Part shown: one piece after another, positions 27,699 to 36,426 of the stretch
How positions within the stretch are numbered: position 1 is the stretch's first letter
Layout of the letters: each line of letters starts with the position of its first letter
From: Pseudomonadota bacterium
GTDB taxonomy: Bacteria; Pseudomonadota; Gammaproteobacteria; Burkholderiales; Thiobacillaceae
Length of the DNA: 64,000 nt
NCBI GenBank assembly: GCA_021836225.1
Contig: JAKBJA010000026.1
Location: forward strand, 59,834 to 123,833
Direction: 5' to 3'
Notes under the pieces: generated by a model
What the model saw: the letters and a program-made list of their open reading frames with translations, nothing else
The model's database searches: none
What the model was told of the DNA's origin: nothing
Made by a program: the position numbers and the translations under genes

Positions 27699-27816
27699 CT
27701 AAGGAATTACTGAACAAGTCCTTCGACAAGCTTAGGACGGACGGCAAGTGGTTGATTCCGTTCGTGGTGAGCTTGTCGAACCACACAGCAAACCAATTTG
27801 TTCAGCGTTTCCCTAA
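27699..27816. mobile_element. MITE/REP-like palindromic element, about 118 bp
   Basis: Two nested inverted repeats fill the gap between the capsular-synthesis gene and the flippase. The outer arms are 27699-27717 and 27798-27816, agreeing at 14 of 19 positions and sharing CTGAACAA. The inner arms are 27719-27744 and 27758-27783, built around TTCGACAAGCT. No reading frame and no clear target duplication are seen. Repeats built on TTCGACAAGCTCA are common dispersed palindromes in proteobacterial genomes. Confidence 0.68.
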
Positions 27817-27851
27817 AGCCGGCTGTATAAATTTCATGTTTTTCAGTGGGG

Positions 27852-29321
27852 TTAGAAAATCTGGCGAAATCTGGAAATCATAAAAGACTCAATTCCATCA
27901 GGTCTGCCGCAGATTCTCCAGCTAAAGAGAATGAAGAAGGTATATATAACCACCCCGAAAGCAATTTTCTCTGCCAGCTCCAGGTAAATATTGTTGGTCA
28001 GGCTGGGCATTAATAAAACAGCAGCGAGCATAAGGGTGGCCCCAGCAAGGGGCCGCCATAATGCAGATGTGATTTGGCGATATGTGATGCCTGAAGATGA
28101 TTGGGTACTTTGCAAATTTGCTAGGAGGTAGATGAGGGCTGAGGCCAGGCGTGCGTATGCAAGGCCCATTACGCCAAAATTTGGTACGAGCAAGGCTGCT
28201 GCCACCAGAAAAGTCAGAAATTCGACCCACATCATTCGGGCATGTAGCTTGCTGAATCCAAGGAGGAGAAATAAGCCATTAAAAGGGGCAACAGCCACTT
28301 TTAAAGCACCAACGATTGCAAATATTGTGAGAAACGGTGCAACGCCAGCCCATTTCTCGCCCAGCAATACATGGGTCAAGGGTTCTGCTACCGCAACAAA
28401 TCCGAATGCGGCAGCCAGTGTGAGGGTGTTGACTGCCCCTAGCGTTTTCAGGACTGCCGCTTTAACCCTTTCTGGGTCGTCTTTAATGCTGGAGAGGGTT
28501 GGAAGAAATGTCCGCATGATCGGCGGGCCCAGTTCGGCGGTTGGCAACTGACCAATCTCGGATGCCATGCTATAGACACCTAGGGCATGGGCATCGCCAA
28601 TGCGGCCCACTATCAGTTCATCTGTCTTGCGGGTGGCAAAGTTACCGACGCCGGATATAAGGAGCCATTTGCTGAAATGCCACATCGACCTGAGTTGGGT
28701 TGTGTTCCAGGATGGGCGATAGGGGTGCATGATATAGCTCATAAACACTCCGCTCAGGGAACTGGCGACGATGCCCAGTACCAGTGCTCGATAGTCCCTG
28801 ATGATCAGGGCGGCGACAATGGTGACTGCCACCCCGATGACCTTGCTAATGATGTTGAAACGGAATTCGAGGCCGAACTGGAAGTTTTTCCTGGCGACAG
28901 TGATACCTATGTTGGTGAAACCCGAAACAAAAAGGCTGGCGGAAATAACCCAGACTATCCAGACGACTTGTGGCTGGTTAAAGTAAATACCCGCTAGCGG
29001 TGCGGAAAGTGCCAGCAGCAAGGCAACGAAACAGCCCTCGATGATGCGCAGGGACCATGCCGAATCGATGGTGTCGCGGTCAAGGGTTTGTTTCCGCAGA
29101 ACGTTGGTATCTGCTCCGGAGTCCACCAGCACTTGCACCAGGCCGACAATCAGCATGGCCATGGCAACGATGCCGTAATCCCCGGGGGTCAGAATACGCG
29201 CCAGAATAACCGTGCTGATCAAACCCAGGAGCTTGATGCCCCAGCGCATGGCCATGCTCCATGCCACACCGCGGATGAAGGTGGACTTGAGATGGACCTG
29301 ATGGGGATTTGTTTCTGTCAT
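27852..29321 (-). CDS. Polysaccharide flippase (Wzx-type, MOP superfamily)
   Basis: A 489-residue protein with about twelve to fourteen hydrophobic segments. The opening RGVAWSMAMRWGIKLLGLIS and VILARILTPGDYGIVAMAML is typical of oligosaccharide flippases of the Wzx/PST family. It should carry the lipid-linked repeat unit across the inner membrane for polymerisation by the ligase-type protein at 12537. The ATG at 29321 has a poor ribosome site. A truncated second flippase gene of the same superfamily is found at 38741-38978, so this may be the only working copy in the window. Confidence 0.9.
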   Translation of the reverse strand: MTETNPHQVHLKSTFIRGVAWSMAMRWGIKLLGLISTVILARILTPGDYGIVAMAMLIVGLVQVLVDSGADTNVLRKQTLDRDTIDSAWSLRIIEGCFVALLLALSAPLAGIYFNQPQVVWIVWVISASLFVSGFTNIGITVARKNFQFGLEFRFNIISKVIGVAVTIVAALIIRDYRALVLGIVASSLSGVFMSYIMHPYRPSWNTTQLRSMWHFSKWLLISGVGNFATRKTDELIVGRIGDAHALGVYSMASEIGQLPTAELGPPIMRTFLPTLSSIKDDPERVKAAVLKTLGAVNTLTLAAAFGFVAVAEPLTHVLLGEKWAGVAPFLTIFAIVGALKVAVAPFNGLFLLLGFSKLHARMMWVEFLTFLVAAALLVPNFGVMGLAYARLASALIYLLANLQSTQSSSGITYRQITSALWRPLAGATLMLAAVLLMPSLTNNIYLELAEKIAFGVVIYTFFILFSWRICGRPDGIESFMISRFRQIF

Positions 29322-29399
29322 GTAGGGAGGCCGTCATGACGTGCGACGGGCCCGTATTCTGATTGTTGGCGTGAAAAATCTCAGCAATATTGATGCCTG

Positions 29400-30251
29400 C
29401 TAGGGACAGAATCGGCAGTATGGATTTTCCGGGTTCGTGGGGGCGACAGTTTCGCTGCCCTTGTTGTCCTGCTGGGTGTTGTTAGGCATTGCTGAATTAT
29501 TTTTGTCGCCTCCAACAGTGGTTGTGCCTTGAATGGGCGCGGGGGAATCTGGCGGCTGTGGGGTAACAGTAGATGAATCTTGGCCCGGGTCTGGTGAGTC
29601 GCCTTCCTGGTTTTTGGGGATCGCGCTTCCAGGGGTGCCCTTGAAGGGTTTGCCGAGTTTTTCCAGCCGCCTGAGCAGCATTGTGGGGTCTTCGATGTGC
29701 TCCACGCCTTTTTCCAGTACCGAAATGGCCTTGTCTTTCTGTCCAATCTGCAGGTAGTACGCGCTCAATTGTGAATACGCAGGCTGGTACGCCGGTTGTA
29801 AATCGATGGCCTTGAGCAAATCGCCCACCGCTTCGCCATTGCGTCCCAGCCTGAGCAGGATGCGGGCCCTTGTTGAATAAATCTCTGGCAACAGCGGGAA
29901 GGTGGTGGGCGGATTTTTGTTCAGTACGTATTGAATGTCGCCCAGGGCCTGGTGAAGCTTATTGTTCCTTGGCCCTTTCTCGAGAATGCTGTTGGCATTG
30001 AATTCGCTGACCAGTGCCCAGCAATAATGATGGAGATGGTGATAGATTGAACCATAAACCTGATAGTAATGATTGGCAGTCGGTTTTGGCGTCTTGGCGA
30101 AATCCTTAATTTGCTGTGTTCCCTTGCAATACTCGGGAAGTATTGCCAGTTCGCGTTCATTCGTAACCATGTCCGCGTAGCTGCTTGTTACAACTCCCAG
30201 CAATGGGAGACACGAAAGAATGGCGTAAATATTTTTTCGGCTAAGCATCAT
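29400..30251 (-). CDS. Secreted TPR protein with a Pro/Thr/Asn-rich tail
   Basis: A 283-residue protein. Residues 1-26 form a signal peptide ending SSYA. The middle part has TPR-like helices: IYSTRARILLRLGRNGEAVG, then AYSQLSAYYLQIGQKDKAIS. From about residue 205 on the chain is low-complexity, rich in Pro, Thr, Asn and Gln, and ends PYCRFCP with a CxxC pair. Its 5' end overlaps the hydrolase 1 stop, so it follows the conserved XrtA module. A periplasmic scaffold for glycan assembly is plausible; the function is not known. Confidence 0.75.
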   Translation of the reverse strand: MMLSRKNIYAILSCLPLLGVVTSSYADMVTNERELAILPEYCKGTQQIKDFAKTPKPTANHYYQVYGSIYHHLHHYCWALVSEFNANSILEKGPRNNKLHQALGDIQYVLNKNPPTTFPLLPEIYSTRARILLRLGRNGEAVGDLLKAIDLQPAYQPAYSQLSAYYLQIGQKDKAISVLEKGVEHIEDPTMLLRRLEKLGKPFKGTPGSAIPKNQEGDSPDPGQDSSTVTPQPPDSPAPIQGTTTVGGDKNNSAMPNNTQQDNKGSETVAPTNPENPYCRFCP

Positions 30252-31122
30252 GAATCTCCGTTGCCAGGTTGCAGGTTACGATTCCTGCCTGGTCTCGCCA
30301 GGCACTTGAAGCGAATGTATGGTTCGCGGCCTTGATTTCCCGTGTGCTGACTTTCTTGTCAGCCACTGCTTTTCTCCAGCTTGCGTCCCCTTTTATGAGT
30401 TCGGCAAATTCCTGGGCGGTCAGATCATTGCCACTCAGGATGATCTGTACTTTACCCTCGAACTTTCGCAGCCCGTTGAGCATGCGATCGATATAGCCGG
30501 GGCGGCCATGGCGTGGATCAGTTGGTGCGGCGCTGTTGGTCTCATTCGGCGCGCTGGCCTGGCGGGTGGAGTGGGCCAAATCTCCAAGTGAAGCACCAAC
30601 CCTCACTTTGCCCGCTATGAATTTGGCCCAGAACGACTTGCTCAGCAGTCGGCTCAGATAGTAATGCCTGAGCCGGGCACGTGCCGCACCTGCTTCGCTG
30701 TGTACCCACGGGTTGAGCAGGGCAAGGCCTTTGACACGTGGGTCGGTATGGCCGTAATAAAGCGCGGCCGAGGCGGCATCGCATAATCCCCACAGCATCA
30801 CCTGTTGGATATTCGACGCTTGTGCCATGAATGTGTCGATGGCCGCCCGGATGTCGTCGTCAATATCCTCGAAGGTGCGCATGTCGCCTTCGCTGTCCCC
30901 CATGCCGCGATAGTCGAAGCGCAACGAGGCAATGCCTTGCTCCGCCAGTTGTCGCGCAAGCAGGGTGAACTGGCGATGGCTGCCGGCGCGGTACTGGGGG
31001 CCGCCGACGATGATCACGACACCGGTTTCAAAAGGGCGTTCCGGCTGGGTGACGATGCCGATCAGGCGATCGCTGTCGCATTCAAAAACCGTTGCGTGCT
31101 CACGCCAGGCCGGGATGCTCAT
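30241..31122 (-). CDS. Exosortase A-associated hydrolase 1 (TIGR03100-like)
   Basis: A 293-residue alpha/beta hydrolase. GVVIIVGGPQYRAGSHRQ gives the oxyanion region and RFDYRGMGDSEGD a conserved Asp loop. The nucleophile elbow reads WGLCDAAS, with Cys at about residue 114 where Ser is usual. A late Asn-His (AANHTFASSAW) may supply the His. The ATG at 31122 overlaps the hydrolase 2 stop as ATGA; a start 14 codons upstream is disfavoured. Together with hydrolase 2 and the carrier protein it is a regular part of XrtA loci. A thioesterase or acyl transfer role on the carrier protein is an inference. Confidence 0.9.
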   Translation of the reverse strand: MSIPAWREHATVFECDSDRLIGIVTQPERPFETGVVIIVGGPQYRAGSHRQFTLLARQLAEQGIASLRFDYRGMGDSEGDMRTFEDIDDDIRAAIDTFMAQASNIQQVMLWGLCDAASAALYYGHTDPRVKGLALLNPWVHSEAGAARARLRHYYLSRLLSKSFWAKFIAGKVRVGASLGDLAHSTRQASAPNETNSAAPTDPRHGRPGYIDRMLNGLRKFEGKVQIILSGNDLTAQEFAELIKGDASWRKAVADKKVSTREIKAANHTFASSAWRDQAGIVTCNLATEIHDA

Positions 31123-31937
31123 GGGTTCAGACAGCTTAGGCTGGCGTCGATGAGTTTCGGGCACTCGGTGATTTCCTGGGTGACCCAGAACGGGTCACCT
31201 TGGACAGTTCGAGTTTGGACCGATGCGCCTGCCGCCATCCAGGCATCGACGATGCGCTGGCTGGCAGGGGTGATACTGGCCTGAGCACCGACTTCCAGCC
31301 AGGATACGGGGCAGGCTGGAACCAGACTGGCGAGCTTGATGCCGCCCAGTTCACGCGCCATGGCAGGGGAAAGCATGTTGCCGCCCACCTCGACGCCTTG
31401 GCCGGCATCGAGTTGGGCGAGCAAGGCCTTGGTGCCCGATTTTGACTGTCCATCGGAAAGCATTTCGCTGGCGAGTTTGATTCGCAAGAACTGGTTGAGA
31501 AAAAGGCTGCCATCGCTGACTGGCTGCCACAAAATCAGATGATGAGTGTTTTGCAATCGCTGTGCCAGGTCCACCGCCAGCAGCGCGCCGGTGCGCAATC
31601 CCCACAGGGTGACGGGCTGGGCTGTCTTGTTGGCCAGCCAGGCATGCCCGAGGCGCGCGTCCTCCAGCCAGGTCGACCATGAGGCATCGCCAAAATCCCC
31701 GGCACTGTCGCCGCAGCCTGTAAGGTCGATCTGCAGGATCGCATAACCCTGAACCGCCATCGCACGGGCCTGCAATGCGGCCATGCGGCGCGATTTGTGC
31801 ATCTCTTCAGCGAAGGGGGGAAGGTAAAGCACTGCGCCCTTTAAACGCTGATTGGAGGGGGAGGTGAAAATACAAAACAGCGGGCCGCGCGGGCTGTCCA
31901 GAAAGAAAGGCTCGATTTGGATGCCCGGTGTAGTCAT
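31119..31937 (-). CDS. Exosortase A-associated hydrolase 2 (TIGR03101-like)
   Basis: A 272-residue alpha/beta hydrolase-fold protein. LYLPPFAEEMHKSRRMAALQ and QIDLTGCGDSAGDFGD match the second hydrolase of XrtA loci. The nucleophile elbow reads WGLRTGALL, so no Ser or Cys sits at the expected position and catalysis by the normal mechanism is doubtful. The ATG at 31937 follows the carrier-protein stop by 1 base; a start nine codons upstream is possible. It may act as a partner of hydrolase 1. Confidence 0.88.
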   Translation of the reverse strand: MTTPGIQIEPFFLDSPRGPLFCIFTSPSNQRLKGAVLYLPPFAEEMHKSRRMAALQARAMAVQGYAILQIDLTGCGDSAGDFGDASWSTWLEDARLGHAWLANKTAQPVTLWGLRTGALLAVDLAQRLQNTHHLILWQPVSDGSLFLNQFLRIKLASEMLSDGQSKSGTKALLAQLDAGQGVEVGGNMLSPAMARELGGIKLASLVPACPVSWLEVGAQASITPASQRIVDAWMAAGASVQTRTVQGDPFWVTQEITECPKLIDASLSCLNP

Positions 31938-31938
31938 C

Positions 31939-32190
31939 TCAGGCGACGAGTTTTTGTTCGACAAAGGCAGTCAACGTGCCCAGGGTGGCAAAGGTATCCG
32001 CGCTGATCTCGTCATCCTCGACGCTGAAGCCGAAGTGTTCTTCCATCGCGGTCAGGATAGTGACGACGGCCATGGAGTCCAGTTCGGGCAAGGCGCCCAG
32101 TAATGGAGAATCCTGGGTTAGGTGTTCGGCGCGTGGGCCGAGTTGCAGGGTTTGGGCGAGCAGGTTCTTGACGTCTTGCGTGGTATTCAT
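31939..32190 (-). CDS. Acyl carrier protein
   Basis: An 83-residue acidic carrier protein. Ser39 in PELDSMAVVTIL is the expected phosphopantetheine site (D-S-M/L motif), flanked by the usual helices, and EEHFGFSVEDDEI matches helix II-III of ACPs. The ATG at 32190 is chosen because the frame upstream is not protein-like. It is the first - strand gene of the conserved XrtA module, divergent from the aminotransferase-ligase-decarboxylase genes. It probably carries the acyl or aminoacyl group activated by the ligase at 34840 (inference). Confidence 0.9.
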   Translation of the reverse strand: MNTTQDVKNLLAQTLQLGPRAEHLTQDSPLLGALPELDSMAVVTILTAMEEHFGFSVEDDEISADTFATLGTLTAFVEQKLVA

Positions 32191-32546
32191 AAAGGCATAT
32201 ACGGGATCTGGAGGTGGAAAGTGTATCCTGAATCGGCAACTCTCCCGACCAGCACAACTCAATGCCCGCGTGGATGCGAACACACAAGGCGAGCACCCAT
32301 TTCGGTCCTTGCCGAATCGAGCATCACCAAACCGACCGGAGAAATCCCCACATGGGCGGTGAGCCATTCATCCCTTTGCGTTGGTATCGGAGCACAGTAG
32401 AAGTTGTGCTTTGATCAACGGCACCAATAAGGGGGGAGGAAAATCCCATGGTAACTCTATATTTATCAATATGTTATCGTGGTTGCATCAAGCGAAACTC
32501 CAGATTCGGGTGTATGCTGCGCGAGATTTAATCGCTACCCGTGCCC
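32191..32546. promoter_or_regulatory. Divergent intergenic region with presumed promoters
   Basis: About 356 bases between the carrier-protein gene (- strand) and the DegT-type gene (+ strand). Both transcription units must start here. The right half (about 32455-32530) is AT-richer, with ATATTTATCAATATGTTATC as a small palindrome-like stretch, and is the likely + strand promoter zone. I could not fix reliable -35/-10 boxes. No real gene is seen in it. Confidence 0.45.
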
Positions 32547-33725
32547 ATGCCAACATTCGAGTTTCTACCACTCGCAGTTAATCCGTCCGACTATCCCAGA
32601 GCACGCTTATCGATGCTTCCAGCATTGCCCCGGATAGTCTCTTTGGGTAACGGCAAACAGAAGGTGCCAAGCGCCTTCATCGATTGCCAGGATTTTTTCG
32701 TGTATGGACGTTATGCACTCGTAGAGGCATTGAAACGCGCTGGCACCACTGGCGGCGCGGTGCTGTTGCCCGCCTATCACTGTCGCACCATCGTAGAGTC
32801 AGCCTTGTACTTGGGGGCCGAGGTTCGTTTCTACCCCATGACAACCGATCTGCGCCCGGATTTCCCATCGATGCACAATTTGGTGGCGGATGGCTCGGCA
32901 CGAACCTTGCTGTTGACTCATTATTTTGGGTTTTCCAATGCGCTGGATGAGGCGCGGCGGTTTTGCGAAGAGCACGGCATGGCGCTTATCGAGGACTGCG
33001 CACACGCTTTTTACGGTGAGCACGAGGGGCGGGTGCTGGGGACAGTGGGACATTTCTCAGTGGCCAGCGCATGGAAATTCCTGCCCCTGCGCGATGGTGC
33101 CGTGCTGCGCGACAACACCGGCGCAACTGTCGAGATGGATTTGCTTCGGCAACAGATGAAAGACGAAATCAAGGCGATGGTGGCGATCTTGCGGGATTGG
33201 GCAGGGGCGACACTGAAAAAGCCCGGACTGCCTGAAGTCGATGTAGCGCTATTGAACCGACGTGCGCTCGAAATCTCAGCTTATATCCCGGAGCGGAAGG
33301 GGAAAGAGGAAATTCAGTTTCAGCCAAATCTGGTCGAGATGGCCGGGTTGAGGACTTCCAACTGGATGGTTTCGCATACCGATCACAGCCAGGTTATGAG
33401 CCGTCGTAGGGCGAATTACCAACATTGGCTGACGGGAATACGGGATCTGCAAGGGGTGCAGCCACTGTTTTCAGTGTTGCCGGATGGAGTGGTGCCCTAT
33501 GCGTTTCCCCTGCTGACGGATGCTAGAGGTTTGGTGTTCCATGCGCTCAAACTGGCGGGTATTCCGATATGGCGCTGGGAGGACGTCGCGAAGACAGAGT
33601 GCCCGATTTCACAGGATTACAGGCTGCGCCTGCTGCAGTTGCCCTGCCATCAGGATTTGAGCCGGGAAGAAATCGACTGGATGTTACGCGTACTGCACCG
33701 CGTGGTTCCTGGGCTACTCGCATAG
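32547..33725 (+). CDS. DegT/DnrJ/EryC1-type PLP protein
   Basis: A 392-residue protein of the sugar aminotransferase family. Asp and His of the cofactor site are in LIEDCAHAFYGEHEG, and the Schiff-base Lys177 is in VASAWKFLPLRDGA. LPAYHCRTIVESALYLGAEV fits the N-terminal phosphate-binding region. DegT enzymes transaminate nucleotide-linked keto-sugars; a carrier-bound substrate is also possible here. The ATG at 32547 is preferred to a GTG 2 codons upstream. It is the first gene of the + strand half of the conserved XrtA module. Confidence 0.85.
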   Translation: MPTFEFLPLAVNPSDYPRARLSMLPALPRIVSLGNGKQKVPSAFIDCQDFFVYGRYALVEALKRAGTTGGAVLLPAYHCRTIVESALYLGAEVRFYPMTTDLRPDFPSMHNLVADGSARTLLLTHYFGFSNALDEARRFCEEHGMALIEDCAHAFYGEHEGRVLGTVGHFSVASAWKFLPLRDGAVLRDNTGATVEMDLLRQQMKDEIKAMVAILRDWAGATLKKPGLPEVDVALLNRRALEISAYIPERKGKEEIQFQPNLVEMAGLRTSNWMVSHTDHSQVMSRRRANYQHWLTGIRDLQGVQPLFSVLPDGVVPYAFPLLTDARGLVFHALKLAGIPIWRWEDVAKTECPISQDYRLRLLQLPCHQDLSREEIDWMLRVLHRVVPGLLA

Positions 33726-33799
33726 ATCGGCGGGTGAACTGTGGATAGTGTTTTTACATGATGCATCAATTTTTCCATGCATCAACGGAGAGAGCTTTT

Positions 33800-34837
33800 A
33801 TGAAATGGAATATCTATTCCGCCGCCGAGTTCGCGCAGTTCGCGGCTAGGTGGGATGAACTGAACGCACGTGGCGCGCGTTCTCCCTTGTTGAGTAGCCA
33901 ATTCCTGCAGTCGGCCCTGCATGCGTTTGGCACAGGCAGGGAAAGGCTGGCATGCCTGGGCGATCCCACCACGCCGGATTGTATGGCAGTCGTCGTGGAG
34001 CGCAGGCGGGGCGTTTGGGAAACCTTCCAGCCGGCACAAGCGCCAATCGGCTTCTGGTTGATGCGTCCGGGACTGGCGCTGGAGATTGTTGCGCGTGCCT
34101 TGGTAAGCGACCTGCCCGGATTTCCTCTGGTGCTGGGAATTACTCAGCAGGACCCGGAATTGTTGGCGAGGCCCGCCGCCTCGGCGCATTGTCAGACACT
34201 GGATTACATCGATACCGCACGCATCATGGTCGTGGGAGACTTTGAGTCGTTCTGGGAGAAGCGAGGCAAGAACCTGCGCCAGAATATGCGCAAGGCACGT
34301 AATAAGCTTGATAAGGCAGGTCTGACCGCTCGCCTGATTTGTCTTGACGATCCAGCGGAGGTTGCGGAAGCCATCGCGCACTATGGCCGCCTGGAAAGCG
34401 CGGGCTGGAAGTCCCAGGATGGTACCGCGGTGCATCCCGACAATGACCAGGGGCGCTTCTATCGCGATCTTCTGGAGACCCATTGTCGTAACGGGGTGGG
34501 CCGTATTTATCAGCTCATGTTCAACGACACTATCGCGGCCATGGATATCTGCGTTCAGCGTGATGATGTCATTGTCATCCTCAAGACTACCTACGATGAA
34601 GCAGCGGCGGATTATTCGCCGGCCATGCTGATGCATCAGGAACTGTTCCAGGACTTGTTCAAATCGGATGAATTCAAACGCATCGAGTTCTACGGCAAGG
34701 TGATGGAATGGCACCTGCGTTGGACCGAGGATAAACGCACCATGTATCACATCAATTGTTATCGTTGGGGTTGGCTCAAGCGCCTCCTTGCTGCCAAACC
34801 TGAAATTGCTGCGAAGGCCGAAAAACTGGCGGCGTGA
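33800..34837 (+). CDS. GNAT-family (FemAB/BcsL-like) acyltransferase
   Basis: A 345-residue protein with the Acetyltransf_6/CelD-like fold. KRGKNLRQNMRKARNKLDKA is the hallmark basic helix, and IAHYGRLESAGWKSQDGTAV follows. It is related to the FemAB-like protein at 599 but not close. The ATG at 33800 has GGAGAG 8 bases upstream; a start at 33758 has none. It is coupled to the ligase gene by a 4-base overlap or near-overlap. It may move the carrier-bound acyl group onto a sugar amine (inference). Confidence 0.85.
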   Translation: MKWNIYSAAEFAQFAARWDELNARGARSPLLSSQFLQSALHAFGTGRERLACLGDPTTPDCMAVVVERRRGVWETFQPAQAPIGFWLMRPGLALEIVARALVSDLPGFPLVLGITQQDPELLARPAASAHCQTLDYIDTARIMVVGDFESFWEKRGKNLRQNMRKARNKLDKAGLTARLICLDDPAEVAEAIAHYGRLESAGWKSQDGTAVHPDNDQGRFYRDLLETHCRNGVGRIYQLMFNDTIAAMDICVQRDDVIVILKTTYDEAAADYSPAMLMHQELFQDLFKSDEFKRIEFYGKVMEWHLRWTEDKRTMYHINCYRWGWLKRLLAAKPEIAAKAEKLAA

Positions 34838-34839
34838 AC

Positions 34840-36426
34840 ATGACCTTTCTTGTCCCTGATCTGATATTGCGTGCCGCCGTCTCCCATGGAGGACGGCAGG
34901 CACTTTTGGATGGTAAGCAGAGCTTGGACTACCGGCATCTGGCTATTGAGACAAACAAGGCTGCCAATCTTTTCCTGTGCCTCGATCTTGCGCGCACCGA
35001 ACGCGTGGCGGTTTATCTGGAAAAACGCCTAGATACAGTTGGTGCGATCTTCGGTGCATCTGCGGCCGGCGGGGTGTTTGTGCCCGTTAATCCGCTACTC
35101 AAGCCGGAGCAGGTGGGGCATATTCTGGCCGACTGCAATGTGCGCATACTGGTGACGTCCCCCGAGCGTCTTGAGTTGCTGCGGCCGGTGCTGGGCCATT
35201 GCCGCGATCTGCGCGCGGTTGTGCTGGTTGGCGACAAGCGTGTCGAGGCGGTTGACGGGCTGGAGATTGTTACCTGGGGTGAGCGGCTCAGCGTTCCGGA
35301 GCGGACGCCGTTTCGTGTGATCGACAGCGATATGGCAGCGATTCTGTATACCTCCGGAAGCACGGGGCGGCCCAAGGGGGTGGTACTGTCGCATCGCAAT
35401 ATCGTGGCGGGCGCGGAGAGCGTGTCGCAGTATCTGGAAAACACGCCGGATGACCGGATTCTGTCGGTGCTGCCGCTGTCATTCGACTATGGCCTGAATC
35501 AGCTGACTTCGGCTTTCCGGGTGGGCGCCTGCGCGGTGTTGATGAATTACCTGCTTCCGCGGGACGTGGTCAGGGCCGTCGAGCGCGAGAAAATTACCGG
35601 CCTGGCGGCAGTGCCGCCGCTTTGGGTGCAACTGGCGCAGCTGGAATGGCCGGCGGGTCTGGACGATCACCTGCGCTACATCACCAATTCGGGTGGGCAT
35701 ATGCCGAAAGCGACGCTGGATGCGCTGCGCGCCTGCCTGCCCAAAACCCGCCCCTATCTGATGTACGGCCTGACCGAGGCGTTCCGCTCCACCTATCTGC
35801 CACCGGACGAGGTCGATCGCCGCCCGGATTCGATGGGGAAGGCGATTCCCAATGCCGAGATTCTGGTGGTGCGCGAGGATGGCACGCCTTGTGCGCCGGG
35901 CGAACCGGGCGAACTGGTTCACCGCGGGGTGCATGTGGCGCTGGGCTACTGGAACGACCCGGAAAAGACCGCCGAGCGGTACAAGCCCGTGCCGGGGCAG
36001 CTTGCCGGGCTGGTGATTCCGGAGCTGGCGGTGTGGTCGGGCGACACGGTGAAGATGGACGAGGACGGGTATCTGTATTTCATCGGCCGCCGCGACGAGA
36101 TGATCAAGACCTCGGGTTACCGGGTGAGCCCGACCGAGGTGGAGGAGGTGGCCTACGCTGCCAATCTGGTGACCGAAGCGGCCGCGATAGGCGTGTTGCA
36201 TCCGGTTTTGGGGCAGGCGGTGGTGCTGGTGACCTATGCCCCGAATAACGACGAGGCGATTGGTGAGCAGTTGCTGGCAGAATGCAAGAAGCAATTGCCG
36301 GGCTTCATGGTGCCGGCCCGTATCATGGCGCACCGCGAACCCCTGCCGCGCAACCCCAACGGCAAGATAGACCGCAAGAAATTATCGAACGATCTGGCAG
36401 GCCTGTTTGAGGAGAACCCCGCGTGA
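34840..36426 (+). CDS. Acyl-CoA-ligase-like enzyme, exosortase A-associated (TIGR03098-like)
   Basis: A 528-residue ANL-superfamily adenylate-forming enzyme. The P-loop is ILYTSGSTGRPKGVVLSH, with YGLTEAFRSTYLPPDEVDRR and DEDGYLYFIGRRDEMIKTSG further on and Lys near the end in NPNGKIDRKKL. It should activate a carboxylate as the adenylate and load it on CoA or the carrier protein. A GTG at 34834 overlapping the GNAT stop is an equally good start. It lies between the GNAT and decarboxylase genes in one coupled unit. Confidence 0.92.
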   Translation: MTFLVPDLILRAAVSHGGRQALLDGKQSLDYRHLAIETNKAANLFLCLDLARTERVAVYLEKRLDTVGAIFGASAAGGVFVPVNPLLKPEQVGHILADCNVRILVTSPERLELLRPVLGHCRDLRAVVLVGDKRVEAVDGLEIVTWGERLSVPERTPFRVIDSDMAAILYTSGSTGRPKGVVLSHRNIVAGAESVSQYLENTPDDRILSVLPLSFDYGLNQLTSAFRVGACAVLMNYLLPRDVVRAVEREKITGLAAVPPLWVQLAQLEWPAGLDDHLRYITNSGGHMPKATLDALRACLPKTRPYLMYGLTEAFRSTYLPPDEVDRRPDSMGKAIPNAEILVVREDGTPCAPGEPGELVHRGVHVALGYWNDPEKTAERYKPVPGQLAGLVIPELAVWSGDTVKMDEDGYLYFIGRRDEMIKTSGYRVSPTEVEEVAYAANLVTEAAAIGVLHPVLGQAVVLVTYAPNNDEAIGEQLLAECKKQLPGFMVPARIMAHREPLPRNPNGKIDRKKLSNDLAGLFEENPA

